Positions 32,840 through 44,323 are shown, numbered from the stretch's first letter. The stretch is DNA of 64,000 nucleotides from Brevibacillus massiliensis (GCF_000311785.1 NZ_HE978537.1:123788-187787), one strand, 5' to 3'. The notes: generated from the sequence alone by a model not told the origin. A program made the numbers and translations.

Positions 32840-35800
32840 TTACTGGGCGACGACGGCCCTGCCGATGCGCTGCTGCGGCATCGCTTCCGTGGAAAAGGTA
32901 ATCGTCTCCAGGACGTGCAGCAGCGCTGTGGCGGTATCGAGTGACGTGAGACAGACGGCCCCGTTCTCTACTGCTTCGCGGCGGATGCGGAAGCCGTCCC
33001 GCTCCGGCGCCTTGCCCCGCGTCAGCGTGTTGAGGACGATGTTGGCCTCACCCGTGCGGATGACGTCCAGCAGGTTTGGCGTGCCTTCCGACAGTTTTTG
33101 CACCCGGGTCACAGCCAGACCGGCCTGCTTGAGGCAATCGGCCGTACCTTCTGTCGCCATCAATTTGAAGCCGAGCTGATGGAAGCGTTTGACAATTTCC
33201 AGCGCTTCCGCTTTGTCCTTGTCCGCTACCGTGACCAGCAGTGTTCCGTGCGTGGGAATGTTCATGCCTGCCGCCAGCAGCCCTTTGTACAGCGCCTTGG
33301 CCAGTGTCTGCTCGCGCCCCATCACTTCCCCGGTCGATTTCATCTCCGGCCCCAGCGTGATATCCACCCGGCGCAGTTTGGTAAAGGAGAAGACCGGAAC
33401 CTTGACGGAGACCATCTGTTCTTCCGGATGGTACCCCGGCTCAAAGCCCTGCTCGATGATCGAATGTCCGAGGATCGCCTTGGTTGCGATGTTGGCCATC
33501 GGGATGCCGGTGACTTTGGACAAGAACGGCACTGTACGCGAAGAGCGCGGATTGACTTCGATTACATATGGGCGATTTTGGTAGATGACGAACTGGATGT
33601 TGAGCAGCCCCTTGATTTGCAGCGCCCGTGCCAGTTTGGTCGTCATTTCGATCAATTCCCGCTTAATCTCTGCGGAAAGCGACTGCGGCGGGTAGACGGC
33701 GATCGAGTCCCCGGAGTGAACCCCGGCCCGTTCGATGTGTTCCATGATGCCTGGGATCAGCACGTGTTCGCCGTCGCAAATCGCGTCTACTTCCGCTTCC
33801 GTTCCAAGCATGTAGCGGTCGATCAGCACCGGATGGTCCGGATTTACCTTGACCGCCTGCTCCATGTAGGCGGTCAATTCCGCTTGGTTGTAGACGATCT
33901 CCATCGCCCGTCCGCCCAGCACATAGGACGGGCGGACCAATACCGGGAAGCCGATCGACTCCGCTGCCCCGATGGCTTCCGCAACGGACGTGACGGTTTT
34001 GCCCGGCGGCTGTGCCAGGTCAAGTTTGCGCAGCAGTGCTTCGAACTTCTCGCGGTTCTCGGCGGCGTCGATATTTTCCAGGCTGGTGCCGAGGATGCGC
34101 ACGCCTCTGGCGGCAAGCTTGTCAGCCAGATTGATCGCCGTCTGACCGCCAAACTGGACGATGACGCCTTCCGGTTTTTCCTGATCGATGATGTTCATCA
34201 CGTCTTCGATGTAGAGCGGTTCGAAGTACAGGCGGTCTGAGGTGTTGAAGTCGGTCGAGACCGTTTCCGGGTTGTTGTTGATAATGATCGCCTCGTAGCC
34301 GGCCTCTTTCAAAGCCCACACGGCGTGAACGGTGGCGTAGTCGAACTCGATCCCCTGCCCGATCCGGATCGGGCCGGAACCGAGCACGATGACCCGCTTT
34401 TTGTTCGTCCAGGTCCGCTCGTCCTCCTGCTCGTAGGCGGAGTAATAGTAAGGCGTGGCCGCTTCGAACTCGGCGGCGCAGGTATCGACCATCTTGAACA
34501 CGGGGATGATTCCGCCTGACTTTCGCAGCTGGCGGACTTCTTCTTCGCTGCGTCCCGCCAGCTCGCCAATTTTCCGATCGGTAAAGCCAAGCCGCTTTGC
34601 CCTGCGCAGCAGCTCAAGGTCCAGCTCGCGTTCGCGCAGTTCTGTTTCAAAAGCGACAATACGGGCAAACTTGTGCAGGAAAAAGAGGTCGATCTTGGTC
34701 AAGTCGTGAATTTCACCGATGCCGATCCCGCGGCGCAGCGCTTCCGCGATCAGGAAGAGCCGCTCGTCATCCGCTGTCCGCAGCCGCTGGCGCAGGTCTG
34801 CTTCGGCAATCTTGTCCGCCCCCTTCAATTCGAGGTGGTAACAGCCGATCTCCAGCGAACGGATCGCTTTCATGATCGATTCCTCGAACGTGCGGCCGAT
34901 GGCCATCACTTCACCGGTCGCCTTCATCTGGGTGCCGAGCTTGCGGTTTGCCGACTGGAATTTGTCGAACGGCCAGCGCGGAATTTTGCTGACGACGTAG
35001 TCGATGGTCGGCTCAAAGCAGGCGTAAGTCTGTCCGGTGACGGGATTTTTCAACTCATCGAGGGTGTAGCCGATGGCGATTTTCGCCGCCATTTTGGCGA
35101 TCGGATAGCCGGTCGCCTTGGAAGCGAGCGCCGATGAGCGGCTGACCCGCGGGTTTACTTCAATGACATAGTACTGGAAGCTGTGAGGATCCAGCGCATA
35201 CTGAACGTTGCAGCCGCCTTCGATGCCGAGCGCGCGGATGATTCTCAGGGCCGAGGAGCGCAGCATTTGGTACTCGCGATCGGCCAGCGTCTGGCTGGGG
35301 GCGACGACGATGCTGTCTCCGGTGTGGACCCCGACCGGGTCGATGTTTTCCATGTTGCAGACGACGATGCAGTTGTCGCTGGCGTCACGCATGACTTCGT
35401 ACTCGATCTCTTTCATCCCGGCGATGCTCTGTTCGATCAGGCATTGGCTGATCGGCGAATACTTCAGGCCGCTGGCGACGATTTCGCGCAGGCTCTCCTC
35501 GCTGTCGCAGATACCGCCGCCAGTTCCGCCCAAGGTGTACGCCGGGCGGACGATCAGAGGATAGCCGATCTCATCCGCGAACGCCACCGCTTCTTCTACT
35601 GTGGAGACGATCACCGACTCCGGAACCGGTTCGCCCAGTTCTTTCATCAAGGCGCGAAACAACTCCCGGTCTTCCGCCCGCTTGATCGAGTCGAGATTGG
35701 TGCCGAGCAGCTTCACGTTCTCGGCCTCCAGCACACCCGCCTCAGCCAGGGCGACAGCCATGTTGAGCCCAGTCTGTCCGCCCAGGGTAGGCAAGAGCCC

Positions 35801-36052
35801 GTCCGGCTTTTCCTGCCGGATCACGCGGGCGACAAACTCCGGTGTAATCGGTTCGATGTAGACCTTGTCGGCCATGTTGGTATCGGTCATGATCGTGGCC
35901 GGGTTGGAGTTGATCAGCACCACTTCCAGCCCTTCTTCTTTTAAAGCCTGGCACGCTTGCGTTCCGGCGTAGTCAAATTCTGCAGCCTGTCCGATGACGA
36001 TCGGGCCTGAGCCGATGACGAGGATTTTTTTCATGTTATCTAGCTTTGGCAT
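32840..36052 (-). CDS. carB: Carbamoyl-phosphate synthase, large subunit
   Basis: About 1070 residues, full length. It makes carbamoyl phosphate from bicarbonate, ATP and ammonia supplied by CarA. Both ATP-grasp halves are visible, each starting with a dinucleotide-like motif ([20 protein letters not shown] and [20 protein letters not shown]), and the C-terminal allosteric MGS domain begins near residue 930. The start is MPKLDN at 36052 with AAGGAGG 9 bases upstream; a longer frame of 49 extra codons lies inside carA and is rejected. The start overlaps the end of carA by 17 bases. Confidence 0.97.
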   Translation of the reverse strand: MPKLDNMKKILVIGSGPIVIGQAAEFDYAGTQACQALKEEGLEVVLINSNPATIMTDTNMADKVYIEPITPEFVARVIRQEKPDGLLPTLGGQTGLNMAVALAEAGVLEAENVKLLGTNLDSIKRAEDRELFRALMKELGEPVPESVIVSTVEEAVAFADEIGYPLIVRPAYTLGGTGGGICDSEESLREIVASGLKYSPISQCLIEQSIAGMKEIEYEVMRDASDNCIVVCNMENIDPVGVHTGDSIVVAPSQTLADREYQMLRSSALRIIRALGIEGGCNVQYALDPHSFQYYVIEVNPRVSRSSALASKATGYPIAKMAAKIAIGYTLDELKNPVTGQTYACFEPTIDYVVSKIPRWPFDKFQSANRKLGTQMKATGEVMAIGRTFEESIMKAIRSLEIGCYHLELKGADKIAEADLRQRLRTADDERLFLIAEALRRGIGIGEIHDLTKIDLFFLHKFARIVAFETELRERELDLELLRRAKRLGFTDRKIGELAGRSEEEVRQLRKSGGIIPVFKMVDTCAAEFEAATPYYYSAYEQEDERTWTNKKRVIVLGSGPIRIGQGIEFDYATVHAVWALKEAGYEAIIINNNPETVSTDFNTSDRLYFEPLYIEDVMNIIDQEKPEGVIVQFGGQTAINLADKLAARGVRILGTSLENIDAAENREKFEALLRKLDLAQPPGKTVTSVAEAIGAAESIGFPVLVRPSYVLGGRAMEIVYNQAELTAYMEQAVKVNPDHPVLIDRYMLGTEAEVDAICDGEHVLIPGIMEHIERAGVHSGDSIAVYPPQSLSAEIKRELIEMTTKLARALQIKGLLNIQFVIYQNRPYVIEVNPRSSRTVPFLSKVTGIPMANIATKAILGHSIIEQGFEPGYHPEEQMVSVKVPVFSFTKLRRVDITLGPEMKSTGEVMGREQTLAKALYKGLLAAGMNIPTHGTLLVTVADKDKAEALEIVKRFHQLGFKLMATEGTADCLKQAGLAVTRVQKLSEGTPNLLDVIRTGEANIVLNTLTRGKAPERDGFRIRREAVENGAVCLTSLDTATALLHVLETITFSTEAMPQQRIGRAVVAQ

Positions 36053-37133
36053 AGGTTTTTTCCTCCTTCGCGCGAGCGACCATTTCCAAAAACTGGTCAA
36101 ACAAGTATCCCGAATCGTATGGACCTGGAGCCGCTTCCGGATGGTACTGGACAGAAAATGCCTGTTTCCCGGGATGGCGCAGCCCTTCGATCGTTCCATC
36201 GTTTAAGGCGACATGCGTCACTTCCAGTCCCGTTCCTTGAATCGACTCGGCAGCTACCGCATAGCCGTGGTTTTGCGCCGTGATGTAGGTGCGTCCCGTA
36301 GCCAGCTCTTTTACGGGGTGGTTGCCGCCGCGGTGGCCGAACTTCATTTTGGTCGTGTCTGCACCGGAGGCGAGCGCCAGCAGTTGATGCCCCAAACAGA
36401 TGCCGAACAGGGGAAACTCGCCGAGCAGCTGCCGGATCGTCTCGATCGATTGCGGCACGTCTTTGGGATCGCCAGGGCCGTTGGACAAGAGGATGCCGTC
36501 CGGCTGAATCCGGCGTATCTCTTCAGCTGTCACGTCGTACGGAGTGACGACGACGTCGCAGCCGCGTTTGGTCAGTTCGCGCAGGATGCCGTGTTTGGCA
36601 CCGTAATCGATCAGCACGATCCGCTCTCCCGCTCCCGGGCAGCTAAACACGCTTTTGGTCGAAACCCGCGAGACCTGGTCGGTGATGAGCGGGGTGGACG
36701 CCAGCTCTGCTGCCAGTTCCTGTGCCGGTGTGTCACTCGTCGTGATCATCCCCCGCAGCGTGCCGTAATGGCGGATCTTGCGGGTCAGCATCCGCGTATC
36801 GACGCCGCTGATGCCGGGGATGTCATACGCCTTCAGCAGTTGGTCCAGCGTCTGCGCACTGCGCCAGTTGCTCGGCTGTTCGCAGTGCTCGCGAACGACA
36901 AAGCCGTGGATAAACGGGCGAACTGCCTCAAAGTCGTCCCGGTTGATTCCGTAATTGCCGATCAAGGGGTAGGTCATGACGACGAGTTGTCCGCAGAAGG
37001 ACGGGTCAGACAGCACTTCCTGATATCCGGTCATCCCGGTCGTGAACACGACCTCGCCGCGTCTGTCTCCGACTGCTCCAAACGCTTCCCCGATGCACTC
37101 CGTTCCGTCTTCCAAGATCAATCTGGCTCTCAT
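36036..37133 (-). CDS. carA: Carbamoyl-phosphate synthase, small subunit
   Basis: 365 residues from ATG 37133 (GAGGAGT upstream). The N-terminal part has [18 protein letters not shown] and [20 protein letters not shown]. The glutaminase domain has the nucleophile in [15 protein letters not shown] and the His/Glu pair in [11 protein letters not shown]. It releases ammonia from glutamine and passes it to CarB. It is between pyrC (5-base gap) and carB (overlap). Confidence 0.96.
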   Translation of the reverse strand: MRARLILEDGTECIGEAFGAVGDRRGEVVFTTGMTGYQEVLSDPSFCGQLVVMTYPLIGNYGINRDDFEAVRPFIHGFVVREHCEQPSNWRSAQTLDQLLKAYDIPGISGVDTRMLTRKIRHYGTLRGMITTSDTPAQELAAELASTPLITDQVSRVSTKSVFSCPGAGERIVLIDYGAKHGILRELTKRGCDVVVTPYDVTAEEIRRIQPDGILLSNGPGDPKDVPQSIETIRQLLGEFPLFGICLGHQLLALASGADTTKMKFGHRGGNHPVKELATGRTYITAQNHGYAVAAESIQGTGLEVTHVALNDGTIEGLRHPGKQAFSVQYHPEAAPGPYDSGYLFDQFLEMVARAKEEKTYAKAR

Positions 37134-37138
37134 GCGGC

Positions 37139-38431
37139 TCACTCCTCTTCCTTCTCCTGTTGGTAAACTACCTTGCCGTCGACGATCGTCAGCACCGGCC
37201 AGCCTTTGCACCGCCACCCGGCAAACGGCGTATTCCGTCCTTTGCTGGCAAAGCGGGCAGGGTCAATCTCGCGTTCCGACTCCAGATCGATGACTGTCAG
37301 ATCGGCCAGTTCGCCTTCCGCCAGTTTTCCGTAAGGCAGGCCGAAGATCTCTGCGGGCTTGACGGTCAGCTTCGCCACCAGCTCGGCCAGGGTCAATTCG
37401 CCTGTCAGCACCAGATGGGTGTAGAGCAGCGGAAACGCAGTCTCCAATCCCACGATACCAAACGGCGCACGCTCCAAACCCCTGGCCTTTTCCTCTTCCG
37501 TATGCGGCGCGTGGTCTGTCGCAATAATGTCAATCGTGCCATCCTTCAATCCGGCCAGGAGGGCGGCCCGGTCTTCCTTCGAACGGAGCGGCGGATTCAT
37601 CTTCCAACGGGCATCGAGATCGTCCGGAATGTCTTCCTCGCACAAGAGCAGATGGTGCGGGCTGACTTCTGCAGTGACATTCACTCCTGCCCGTTTGCCG
37701 TCACGCACCAGCCGCACCGACTCCTTCGCGCTGATGTGGCAGACGTGGTAGTGGACACCTGTCTGTTCCGCGAGCAGAATATCGCGTCCGACGTGGATGG
37801 ACTCCGATTCGGACGGGATGCCGGGGAGTCCGTGGCGGGCCGCCGTAATGCCATCGTGCAGGGCAGCGCCGGGTGTAAGCAGGTCGTCGTCCTCGCAGTG
37901 AGCGACGATGGACAGCCCATGCTCCCTGGCCTGCTTCATCGCTGTTTTCATCATCGCGCTCGACTGTACCCCGACACCGTCATCGGTCAGGGCGAAGATG
38001 CCTGCGGCTTTGAGTGCAGCGAAATCAGTCAGCTCTTGGCCAAGCTGCCGCCGCGTGATCGCCCCGTAAGGCAGCACACGGGCCTTTCCGGCTGCGCTCG
38101 CCTTGTCGAGAATGCTGCGCACGATCTCCACGCTGTCAATCACCGGACGGGTGTTGGGCATGCAGGCGACGGTCGTAAACCCGCCGCGGACTGCCGCGCT
38201 TGCACCTGTCTCAATCGTTTCTTTGGCTTCAAAACCCGGTTCCCGCAGGTGAACATGTACATCGATCAAGCCGGCGGAAAGAAACTTGCCGGAGAGCTCA
38301 ATTACCTCGTGACCCCCGCTGTCGAGTGCTTCTGCTATCTTGGCTATCCGGTTTTGTTCGATCAAAACATCTCGTTTCACCAATTCTCCCGCTTCGTTTA
38401 AAACCCTACCGTTTCTAAGGACGATGCCCAT
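37139..38431 (-). CDS. pyrC: Dihydroorotase
   Basis: 430 residues, class I type. Zinc-site motif DVHVHLREPGFEAKE near residues 57-71, the ATDHAPHTEEEK motif near 303 with the catalytic Asp, and HCEDDDLL and HVCHISAKE with further ligands. It closes carbamoyl aspartate to dihydroorotate. The ATG has GGAGG 9 bases upstream and overlaps the pyrB coding end by 34 bases. Confidence 0.96.
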   Translation of the reverse strand: MGIVLRNGRVLNEAGELVKRDVLIEQNRIAKIAEALDSGGHEVIELSGKFLSAGLIDVHVHLREPGFEAKETIETGASAAVRGGFTTVACMPNTRPVIDSVEIVRSILDKASAAGKARVLPYGAITRRQLGQELTDFAALKAAGIFALTDDGVGVQSSAMMKTAMKQAREHGLSIVAHCEDDDLLTPGAALHDGITAARHGLPGIPSESESIHVGRDILLAEQTGVHYHVCHISAKESVRLVRDGKRAGVNVTAEVSPHHLLLCEEDIPDDLDARWKMNPPLRSKEDRAALLAGLKDGTIDIIATDHAPHTEEEKARGLERAPFGIVGLETAFPLLYTHLVLTGELTLAELVAKLTVKPAEIFGLPYGKLAEGELADLTVIDLESEREIDPARFASKGRNTPFAGWRCKGWPVLTIVDGKVVYQQEKEEE

Positions 38432-39342
38432 GTTCCGATTCCTCCGTTCATCAAGTCTTCCAGTACTGCCATCCGTGCTGCGACGCCGTTCGCTACCTGG
38501 GTAAAGATCAGCGAGCGGTCGGAGTCGACCAAGTCGGCGTGGATCTCCACTCCGCGGTTAAACGGGCCAGGGTGCATGATCACAGCTCCCGGTTTCATCA
38601 GCCGGGCCCGCTCCAAAGTCAAGCCATACGCCTGGTGATACGCTTCCGCAGAGGAGAACAGCGCTTCTGCATGCCGCTCCAGCTGCACCCGCAGCATCAT
38701 GACGACGTCGGCCGTGCGGATCGCTTCATCGATATCAGTCACACTGACGCCGGACGGCAGCTCTTCCTTTGGCCGCAGCATCGCCGGCGGGCCTGCCAGG
38801 AGCAGCTTGGCTCCCAATTTGGGCAGAGCGTGCAGGTGCGAGCCGACAACGCGGCTGTGGCGCAGATCGCCGATGATCGCCACGGTCTGGCCGGCGATTT
38901 TGCCAAAGTGCTGTTTGATCGTCAGCAGATCCAAGAGACACTGGGTCGGATGTTCGTTCGTTCCGTCACCGGCATTAACCAGGTGCAGCTGGACGTTCTC
39001 GGCCAGTTTTTGCAGCAGGCCGTTTTCACTGGTGCGGATCACCGCCGCCTCTACGCCCATCGTCTCCAGCATGCGGAGCGTGTCGAGGATGGTTTCCCCC
39101 TTGGTCGTCGAGGACGACTCCGCTGCGAAGTTAAGCACGTGCGCCCCCAGCCGCTTTTGCGCTACCTCAAAGGAAAAACGCGTCCGCGTGCTCGGCTCAA
39201 AGAAGAGGTTGGCGACGAAGCGGCCAGCGAGCAGGCCGCTTCTTTCTTCCGGCCGCTTGGCCCAGTATTCCGCCCGCTCCAACAGCGCCTCCAGATGCCC
39301 GGCGGCAAGCTCCCTGATTCCCGTCAAATGCTGTACTCTCAT
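38398..39342 (-). CDS. pyrB: Aspartate carbamoyltransferase, catalytic chain
   Basis: 314 residues from ATG 39342 (GGGAGG 9 bases upstream; an in-frame GTG at 39351 overlaps the ribosome site and is rejected). The carbamoyl-phosphate motif FFEPSTRTRFSFE, AESSSTTKGETILDT and HPTQCLLDL are conserved. The end HPGPFNRGVEI is typical. It commits carbamoyl phosphate to pyrimidines. No pyrI follows, as usual in Gram-positive bacteria. Confidence 0.97.
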   Translation of the reverse strand: MRVQHLTGIRELAAGHLEALLERAEYWAKRPEERSGLLAGRFVANLFFEPSTRTRFSFEVAQKRLGAHVLNFAAESSSTTKGETILDTLRMLETMGVEAAVIRTSENGLLQKLAENVQLHLVNAGDGTNEHPTQCLLDLLTIKQHFGKIAGQTVAIIGDLRHSRVVGSHLHALPKLGAKLLLAGPPAMLRPKEELPSGVSVTDIDEAIRTADVVMMLRVQLERHAEALFSSAEAYHQAYGLTLERARLMKPGAVIMHPGPFNRGVEIHADLVDSDRSLIFTQVANGVAARMAVLEDLMNGGIGTWASSLETVGF

Positions 39343-39390
39343 GTTTCGCACCCTCCCGTTTGTCGCATGTAAAAAAACTCCGGAAATTTG

Positions 39391-40737
39391 CTACTCTCCC
39401 GCACTCTTTCCCATCGCCGCTTCCTTGCCCGGCAGCACCGCATGCAGCACGATGCCGAGGAAGGTGGAGAAGGCGACGTTGTCGATCGTCAGGTTGGACA
39501 AGAACGACTGCCAGATGGTGGCGTCGGCAAAGCTGATCTTGTATCCGCCGATCCCTGTGACGAGAATGGCGGCAGTGATAATCATGTTCCGCTTATTGGC
39601 AAAGTCTACTTTGTTCTCGACGTACATCCTGAGGCCCTGGGCCGCGATCAGACCGAACAGCACGATCGAGACACCGCCCAGGACAGGCGTCGGGATGGTC
39701 ATCAAAAGGGCGCTGATCTTCCCGATGAAGGAGAACAGGATAGCAAACACGGCAGCCAGGCCGATGACATTGCGGCTGAACACGCGGGTAATCGCCAGGA
39801 CGCCGATGTTTTCGCCGTAAGTAGTGCTGGGCGGGCCGCCGAGAAAAGCCGCGATGGAGGTGGAGACACCGTCACCCAAGAGGCTGCGGTGCAGTCCCGG
39901 ATCCTTCATCAAGTCCCGGTTCAGGATGCGACCGGTGACGAGCAGGTGGCCCAGGTGTTCGGCCAGGGTGACAAAGGCGACCGGCGCGATGACCAGGGCG
40001 GTAATCCAGGCACCCGGGGTCCTCATCGTTTCGACCATCAGGCCTACGTGCAGATGCTGCGAGAACATCTCTGCCGGGCTGATCAGCCATTTCGCGCCCG
40101 CCACTTGCGCCCAGTCGACGATTTCCGGGTGGCGCAGCAGGCTGTACACGTACCCGGCGATAATGCCGATCAGAATCGGGATGAGGGCAAAAAATCCGCG
40201 CAGCACCACTGCCGCGAGTATGGTCACGATCAAGGTGACGAAGGAAACCTCCATCGAAGTAAGCGAGAACACCGACTTGTCGTCCACCTTGATGTTGGTG
40301 GCCATGTCGACGGCGACGCCGGAGAGGCTCAGGCCGATGACGACGATGACCGAGGCGATCACCACCGGAGGCAGCAGCTTGTTCAGCCAGTTGACCCCGC
40401 TCCTCGCGACGATCGCCGCCACGATCATGTAGACGATACCGGAGAGGAAGCATCCGAGCAGTGCCATGCCTACCCCATGTGTTGCGCTGACTGTCATGAT
40501 GGGACCGATAAAGGCGAAGGAAGAGCCCAGGTAGTTGGGAATCTTGCCTTTGGTAATGAACAAGAACAAGAGGGTCCCGATTCCGCTTGCGATCAGGGCC
40601 GCCGATACGTCCAGCCCGGTCAGGATCGGCACCAGGACGGTCGAGCCGAACATCGCAAACAAGTGCTGGATACTGAGTGGAAACAACCGTGTCAGTGCAG
40701 GTGTCTCGTGAACGTCGATAAAATCTTTTTGCTTCAT
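39391..40737 (-). CDS. pyrP: Uracil permease (NCS2 family)
   Basis: 448 residues from ATG 40737 (GAAGGGG upstream). About 12-14 hydrophobic segments; ALTRLFPLSIQHLFAMFGST is the conserved opening, and GGPPSTTYGENIGVLAITRV is the NCS2 signature near residue 280. It imports uracil. It is separated from pyrR by a PyrR-binding attenuator, giving independent sensing of uridine nucleotides. The longer frame upstream covers the attenuator and is not coding. Confidence 0.95.
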   Translation of the reverse strand: MKQKDFIDVHETPALTRLFPLSIQHLFAMFGSTVLVPILTGLDVSAALIASGIGTLLFLFITKGKIPNYLGSSFAFIGPIMTVSATHGVGMALLGCFLSGIVYMIVAAIVARSGVNWLNKLLPPVVIASVIVVIGLSLSGVAVDMATNIKVDDKSVFSLTSMEVSFVTLIVTILAAVVLRGFFALIPILIGIIAGYVYSLLRHPEIVDWAQVAGAKWLISPAEMFSQHLHVGLMVETMRTPGAWITALVIAPVAFVTLAEHLGHLLVTGRILNRDLMKDPGLHRSLLGDGVSTSIAAFLGGPPSTTYGENIGVLAITRVFSRNVIGLAAVFAILFSFIGKISALLMTIPTPVLGGVSIVLFGLIAAQGLRMYVENKVDFANKRNMIITAAILVTGIGGYKISFADATIWQSFLSNLTIDNVAFSTFLGIVLHAVLPGKEAAMGKSAGE

Positions 40738-40781
40738 CTTTTTCCCCTTCTTTCTATCTGACTTGCCTCTCTCTTGCCCAG

Positions 40782-40903
40782 AAAAAAACCTCTTTACCCG
40801 GAGGCAAAGAGGCAGACACTTTCTCACAGCATACCTGACACCTGTCGTCATACGCTATGTGGGAACCCTCTTGCCGACCTCACGGGATCAGCGTTAAAGA
40901 GGC
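40782..40903 (-). promoter_or_regulatory. PyrR-dependent attenuator between pyrR and pyrP
   Basis: Minus-strand RNA has a PyrR binding hairpin at 40903-40866 (TTTAACGCTGATCCCGTGAG then GTCGGCAAGAGG) matching the consensus around TCCnGnGAGG. A terminator follows at 40812-40782: CCTCTTTG...TAAAGAGG then TTTTTTT. PyrR with UMP would favour the terminator. Confidence 0.85.
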
Positions 40904-40907
40904 GTAT

Positions 40908-41616
<709 letters not shown>

Positions 41617-41631
41617 CTTATGTCATCTACG

Positions 41632-41660
41632 ATTATGTCATGAATCGACATCGGAGTCAA
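41632..41660 (-). promoter_or_regulatory. pyr operon promoter
   Basis: Minus strand TTGACT (41660-41655), 17-base spacer, CATAAT (41637-41632). It is 15-20 bases before the PyrR leader and the -35 box overlaps the stop codon of the upstream gene. Confidence 0.75.
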
Positions 41661-42577
41661 CCCGTCATTTTCGTTTCTTTTTGCCAGTACACCGCGATCC
41701 ACTTCGGCAGGTAATTGCCGTAAAAGCCGCTGTCACCGGCAAGGTGGCGCAGCAGTTCCGTCTCCTGCCTGCTGCCCGCCGATGTAACGTAGAGCGAGCC
41801 GTGTTCAGCCCCGTCCATCCGGACGAAGAGCAGCTGCCTGCCATCGGGTGAAACCGCCGGATAGTAGTCAGCCGTCTTGGCGGAGCCTTGCGTCACCGGC
41901 TGTTCTTTCCCGTCGGACCCGCGCTCCCATATCCGCTGCCCCGGCACCATCACTTCCTCCGGGTTGTATTTGCCAAGCCATGCGGTGCTGCCCTTTCCGC
42001 GGGTGAAGTAGAGCTTGCCGGCGTCTGGATTCGACCAGACCGGCCAGGAATCGACAAACCCTGTTAGGCCTGCCTCGATCACCTTGAAGTCGGACGCAGT
42101 GACAACAGCCAGGGATTTATTGTCAGTCGCCTCTCTGCCCCTTCCCTTGATCACAGCCAGCTTGCTGCTGTCGGGCGACCAGGCAAACCATTCGGGGTAG
42201 CCCAAACCGCCGCTCACCGCTTCCGCTCTTGCCGGCTGCTGCATGTCGAGCAAGTAGATTCCTACCCCGTCGGCTGCGATCGACGCAGAGTTTGGCCTGA
42301 CAAAAAAGGCGGCGTAGCGTCCGTCCGGCGAAACCGTAATGCCGTCTGCCTGGAATTGCTCAAAGTACGTCTCCGCATTCGCTGTCTGCTTCTCGCCGAT
42401 TTGATAGGTTTCCAGCAGCTTTCCGGTCAGATCCGTTTTCATGATCCGGATCGGCGCCTCCTTGTCGGCAGCGGTGGACACCAGCAAGCTTTGGCCGTCC
42501 GGCATCCAGGAAACCTCGCGCAGCTCCCTGTCGCCCAGCGGGTGAGTGGTGGTTGCATTTTCCAGGAGACCAATCAA
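41657..42577 (-). pseudogene. TolB-like beta-propeller (PD40) protein, N-terminally truncated
   Basis: About 300 codons with repeated propeller blades: REVSWMPDGQSLLVST, DGITVSPDGRYAAFF, EWFAWSPDSSKLAVI, YYPAVSPDGRQLLFVRM. The C-terminus is complete. Upstream the frame runs into the rluD terminator and then rluD itself; no ribosome site or signal peptide is found, though such proteins are normally secreted. In-frame TTG 42577 overlaps the terminator. I judge it as a truncated gene, but an unconventional start cannot be excluded. It is followed directly by the pyr promoter. Confidence 0.6.
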
Positions 42578-42605
42578 AAAAAACACGCCGAGAAATCCCG
42601 GCGTA
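42575..42605 (-). terminator. Terminator after rluD
   Basis: Minus strand ACGCCGGGATTTCTCGGCGT followed by GTTTTTTTT, 3 bases after the rluD stop. Confidence 0.85.
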
Positions 42606-42608
42606 TCG

Positions 42609-43538
42609 TTAGAGCTGGCGCAAATAAGCGAGCAGATCGCTGAGCTCATCTGGCAGCGGCGCATCAAATTCAAGATATTCTTTTGTTCGCGGATGGACAA
42701 ATCCAAGCGTTTTGGCATGGAGCGCTTGTCCTTCTATCTCTAGCCGATCTTTTTGCCCGTATTTCGGATCCCCTACCAACGGATAACCAATGTACTTCAT
42801 ATGTACGCGAATTTGATGCGTCCGCCCCGTTTCCAGTTTACATTCCACCAAAGTGTACCCTTTAAACCGCTCCAGCACGACAAAGTGAGTGACGGCCGGT
42901 TTGCTGTTCTCAAAGACGACGGCCATTTGCTGCCGGTTTTTCGGGTCGCGCCCGATCGGGGCGTCGATCGTCCCCATTTCGTGGGGAATCACGCCGTGGA
43001 CAATCGCCACGTACTTGCGGTTTACCGTATGCTCTTTCAGCTGTTCGGCCAGACCGAGGTGAGCCTTGTCGTTCTTCGCCACCACCAGCAAACCCGAGGT
43101 ATCCTTGTCAATGCGGTGGACGATGCCCGGCCGCAGCACTCCGTTAATCCCGGACAAGTCGCGGCAGTGATACAGCAGGCCGTTTACCATGGTGCCGCTG
43201 TAGTGCCCCGGCGCGGGATGCACCACCAGGCCGCGGGGCTTGTTGACCACAATCAGGTCGGCGTCTTCGTAGACGATGTCCAGCGGGATCGCCTCCGGCT
43301 TGATGTCGAGCTCCTTCGGCGGCGGAACGCGCAGGGTAACCTCGTCTTCCGCGGCCAGCTTGTAGTTGTTTTTGACCGGCTGACCATTTACCGTTACGCG
43401 CTCTTCCTTGATCCAGGTCTGAACCTGGGAGCGGGACCAGTCCTGATCCTGCATGGCGATGAACTTGTCGATCCGCTCTCCTTGATCTGCCGGATCGACT
43501 GTCCAATCGTATCGTTCAAAGGGTGTTGTTTCGTTCAT
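42609..43538 (-). CDS. RluA/RluD family 23S rRNA pseudouridine synthase
   Basis: 309 residues from ATG 43538 with AAGGAG upstream. An S4 RNA-binding domain lies at about 15-75 (GERIDKFIAMQDQDWSRSQV). The catalytic motif HRIDKDTSGLLVVAKN near residue 136 holds the essential Asp, and GRTHQIRVHM is conserved. It corresponds to B. subtilis YlyB, always next to lspA. It probably modifies uridines in 23S rRNA; exact site is inferred from homology. Confidence 0.95.
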   Translation of the reverse strand: MNETTPFERYDWTVDPADQGERIDKFIAMQDQDWSRSQVQTWIKEERVTVNGQPVKNNYKLAAEDEVTLRVPPPKELDIKPEAIPLDIVYEDADLIVVNKPRGLVVHPAPGHYSGTMVNGLLYHCRDLSGINGVLRPGIVHRIDKDTSGLLVVAKNDKAHLGLAEQLKEHTVNRKYVAIVHGVIPHEMGTIDAPIGRDPKNRQQMAVVFENSKPAVTHFVVLERFKGYTLVECKLETGRTHQIRVHMKYIGYPLVGDPKYGQKDRLEIEGQALHAKTLGFVHPRTKEYLEFDAPLPDELSDLLAYLRQL

Positions 43539-43575
43539 CTCGTACTCCTTGTCGCGTTTCTTCGTTAGCATGCCC

Positions 43576-44028
43576 TTACCGTCGGTTCCGCCGCGATTCC
43601 GTGAGAACATCCCACAGAAGCAGGACGACCCCGATGGTAATGGCCGAATCGGCGACGTTAAATATCGGGAAGTTGATCAGCGTGAAGTCGAGAAAGTCAA
43701 CCACCTGTCCCGTGCTGACCCGGTCGATAAAATTGCCGATCGCTCCGCCCAGGACTAGCGCGAGGCCAAGCGACGTGACCGGCAGTTTGCGGCCGATTCG
43801 GTAGAGTGTGACAATAATCCCCGCTACGACGACGAGGGTAATCACCACAAACAGCCAGCGCTGGTTTTGCAAAATCCCGAACGCCGCTCCCATATTGCGA
43901 TGGGAAGTCAAGTGAAACACGCCGGGGATGAGCGGAATTGATTCGCCGAGAGCCATCTTTTTCACAACCGCGTACTTCGTTGCCTGGTCCAATGCAATGA
44001 CGATGAGTGCTATCACATAGTAGAGCAC
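43576..44028 (-). CDS. lspA: Lipoprotein signal peptidase
   Basis: 150 residues, four membrane helices. It cleaves prolipoprotein signal peptides after lipidation. Motifs: DQATKY near residue 14, HRNMGAAFGIL near 43, GGAIGNFIDR with the first catalytic Asp near 103, and FNVADSAI with the second near 123. The start is GTG 44028 with GGAGGAG upstream. It heads lspA-rluD, upstream of the pyr operon as in B. subtilis. Confidence 0.97.
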   Translation of the reverse strand: MLYYVIALIVIALDQATKYAVVKKMALGESIPLIPGVFHLTSHRNMGAAFGILQNQRWLFVVITLVVVAGIIVTLYRIGRKLPVTSLGLALVLGGAIGNFIDRVSTGQVVDFLDFTLINFPIFNVADSAITIGVVLLLWDVLTESRRNRR

Positions 44029-44113
44029 GCAAGCTCCTCCTTACCATAACGCAGATAGACACACGAATTGTACCATAGCCCACCTGGCGTGGCAACCAAA
44101 CCCATGGCGCCGC

Positions 44114-44323
44114 TTACCATGTCTTGTTCGATTGATTTGACTTTGTGTAGCGCCGGCTGACCAAAGAAATGATCGGCGTGCCAATGATCGTCGGAAGGAA
44201 CCACAGCCACAGGGAAGGAGTGAATCCTTTTCTTTTCTTCACCCCTGCGGCCAGCGCGCCTGCAGCCAGACAAATACTGCCGGCTGTGATGTGCAGCACA
44301 AGCATCATGTCAAATAAACTCAC
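44114..44323 (-). CDS. Small membrane protein (DUF2306-like)
   Basis: 69 residues from GTG 44323 with GGAGGAGAG upstream. Two hydrophobic segments: MMLVLHITAGSICLAAGALA and SLWLWFLPTIIGTPIISLV. The opening LHITAGSICLAAG resembles the N-terminus of DUF2306 membrane proteins, which are normally twice as long; this may be a truncated version. No function known. Confidence 0.55.
   Translation of the reverse strand: MSLFDMMLVLHITAGSICLAAGALAAGVKKRKGFTPSLWLWFLPTIIGTPIISLVSRRYTKSNQSNKTW

Noticed and set aside
36053-36199. A 49-residue N-terminal extension of carB
   Set aside because: It lies within carA coding sequence; AAGGAGG and family alignment place the start at 36052.
40738-40851. Longer N-terminus for the uracil permease
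   Set aside because: These codons form the attenuator terminator stem; translation starts at ATG 40737 with a proper ribosome site.
42578-42718. N-terminal 47 residues of the propeller frame
   Set aside because: They overlap rluD and its terminator in another frame and show no conserved sequence.
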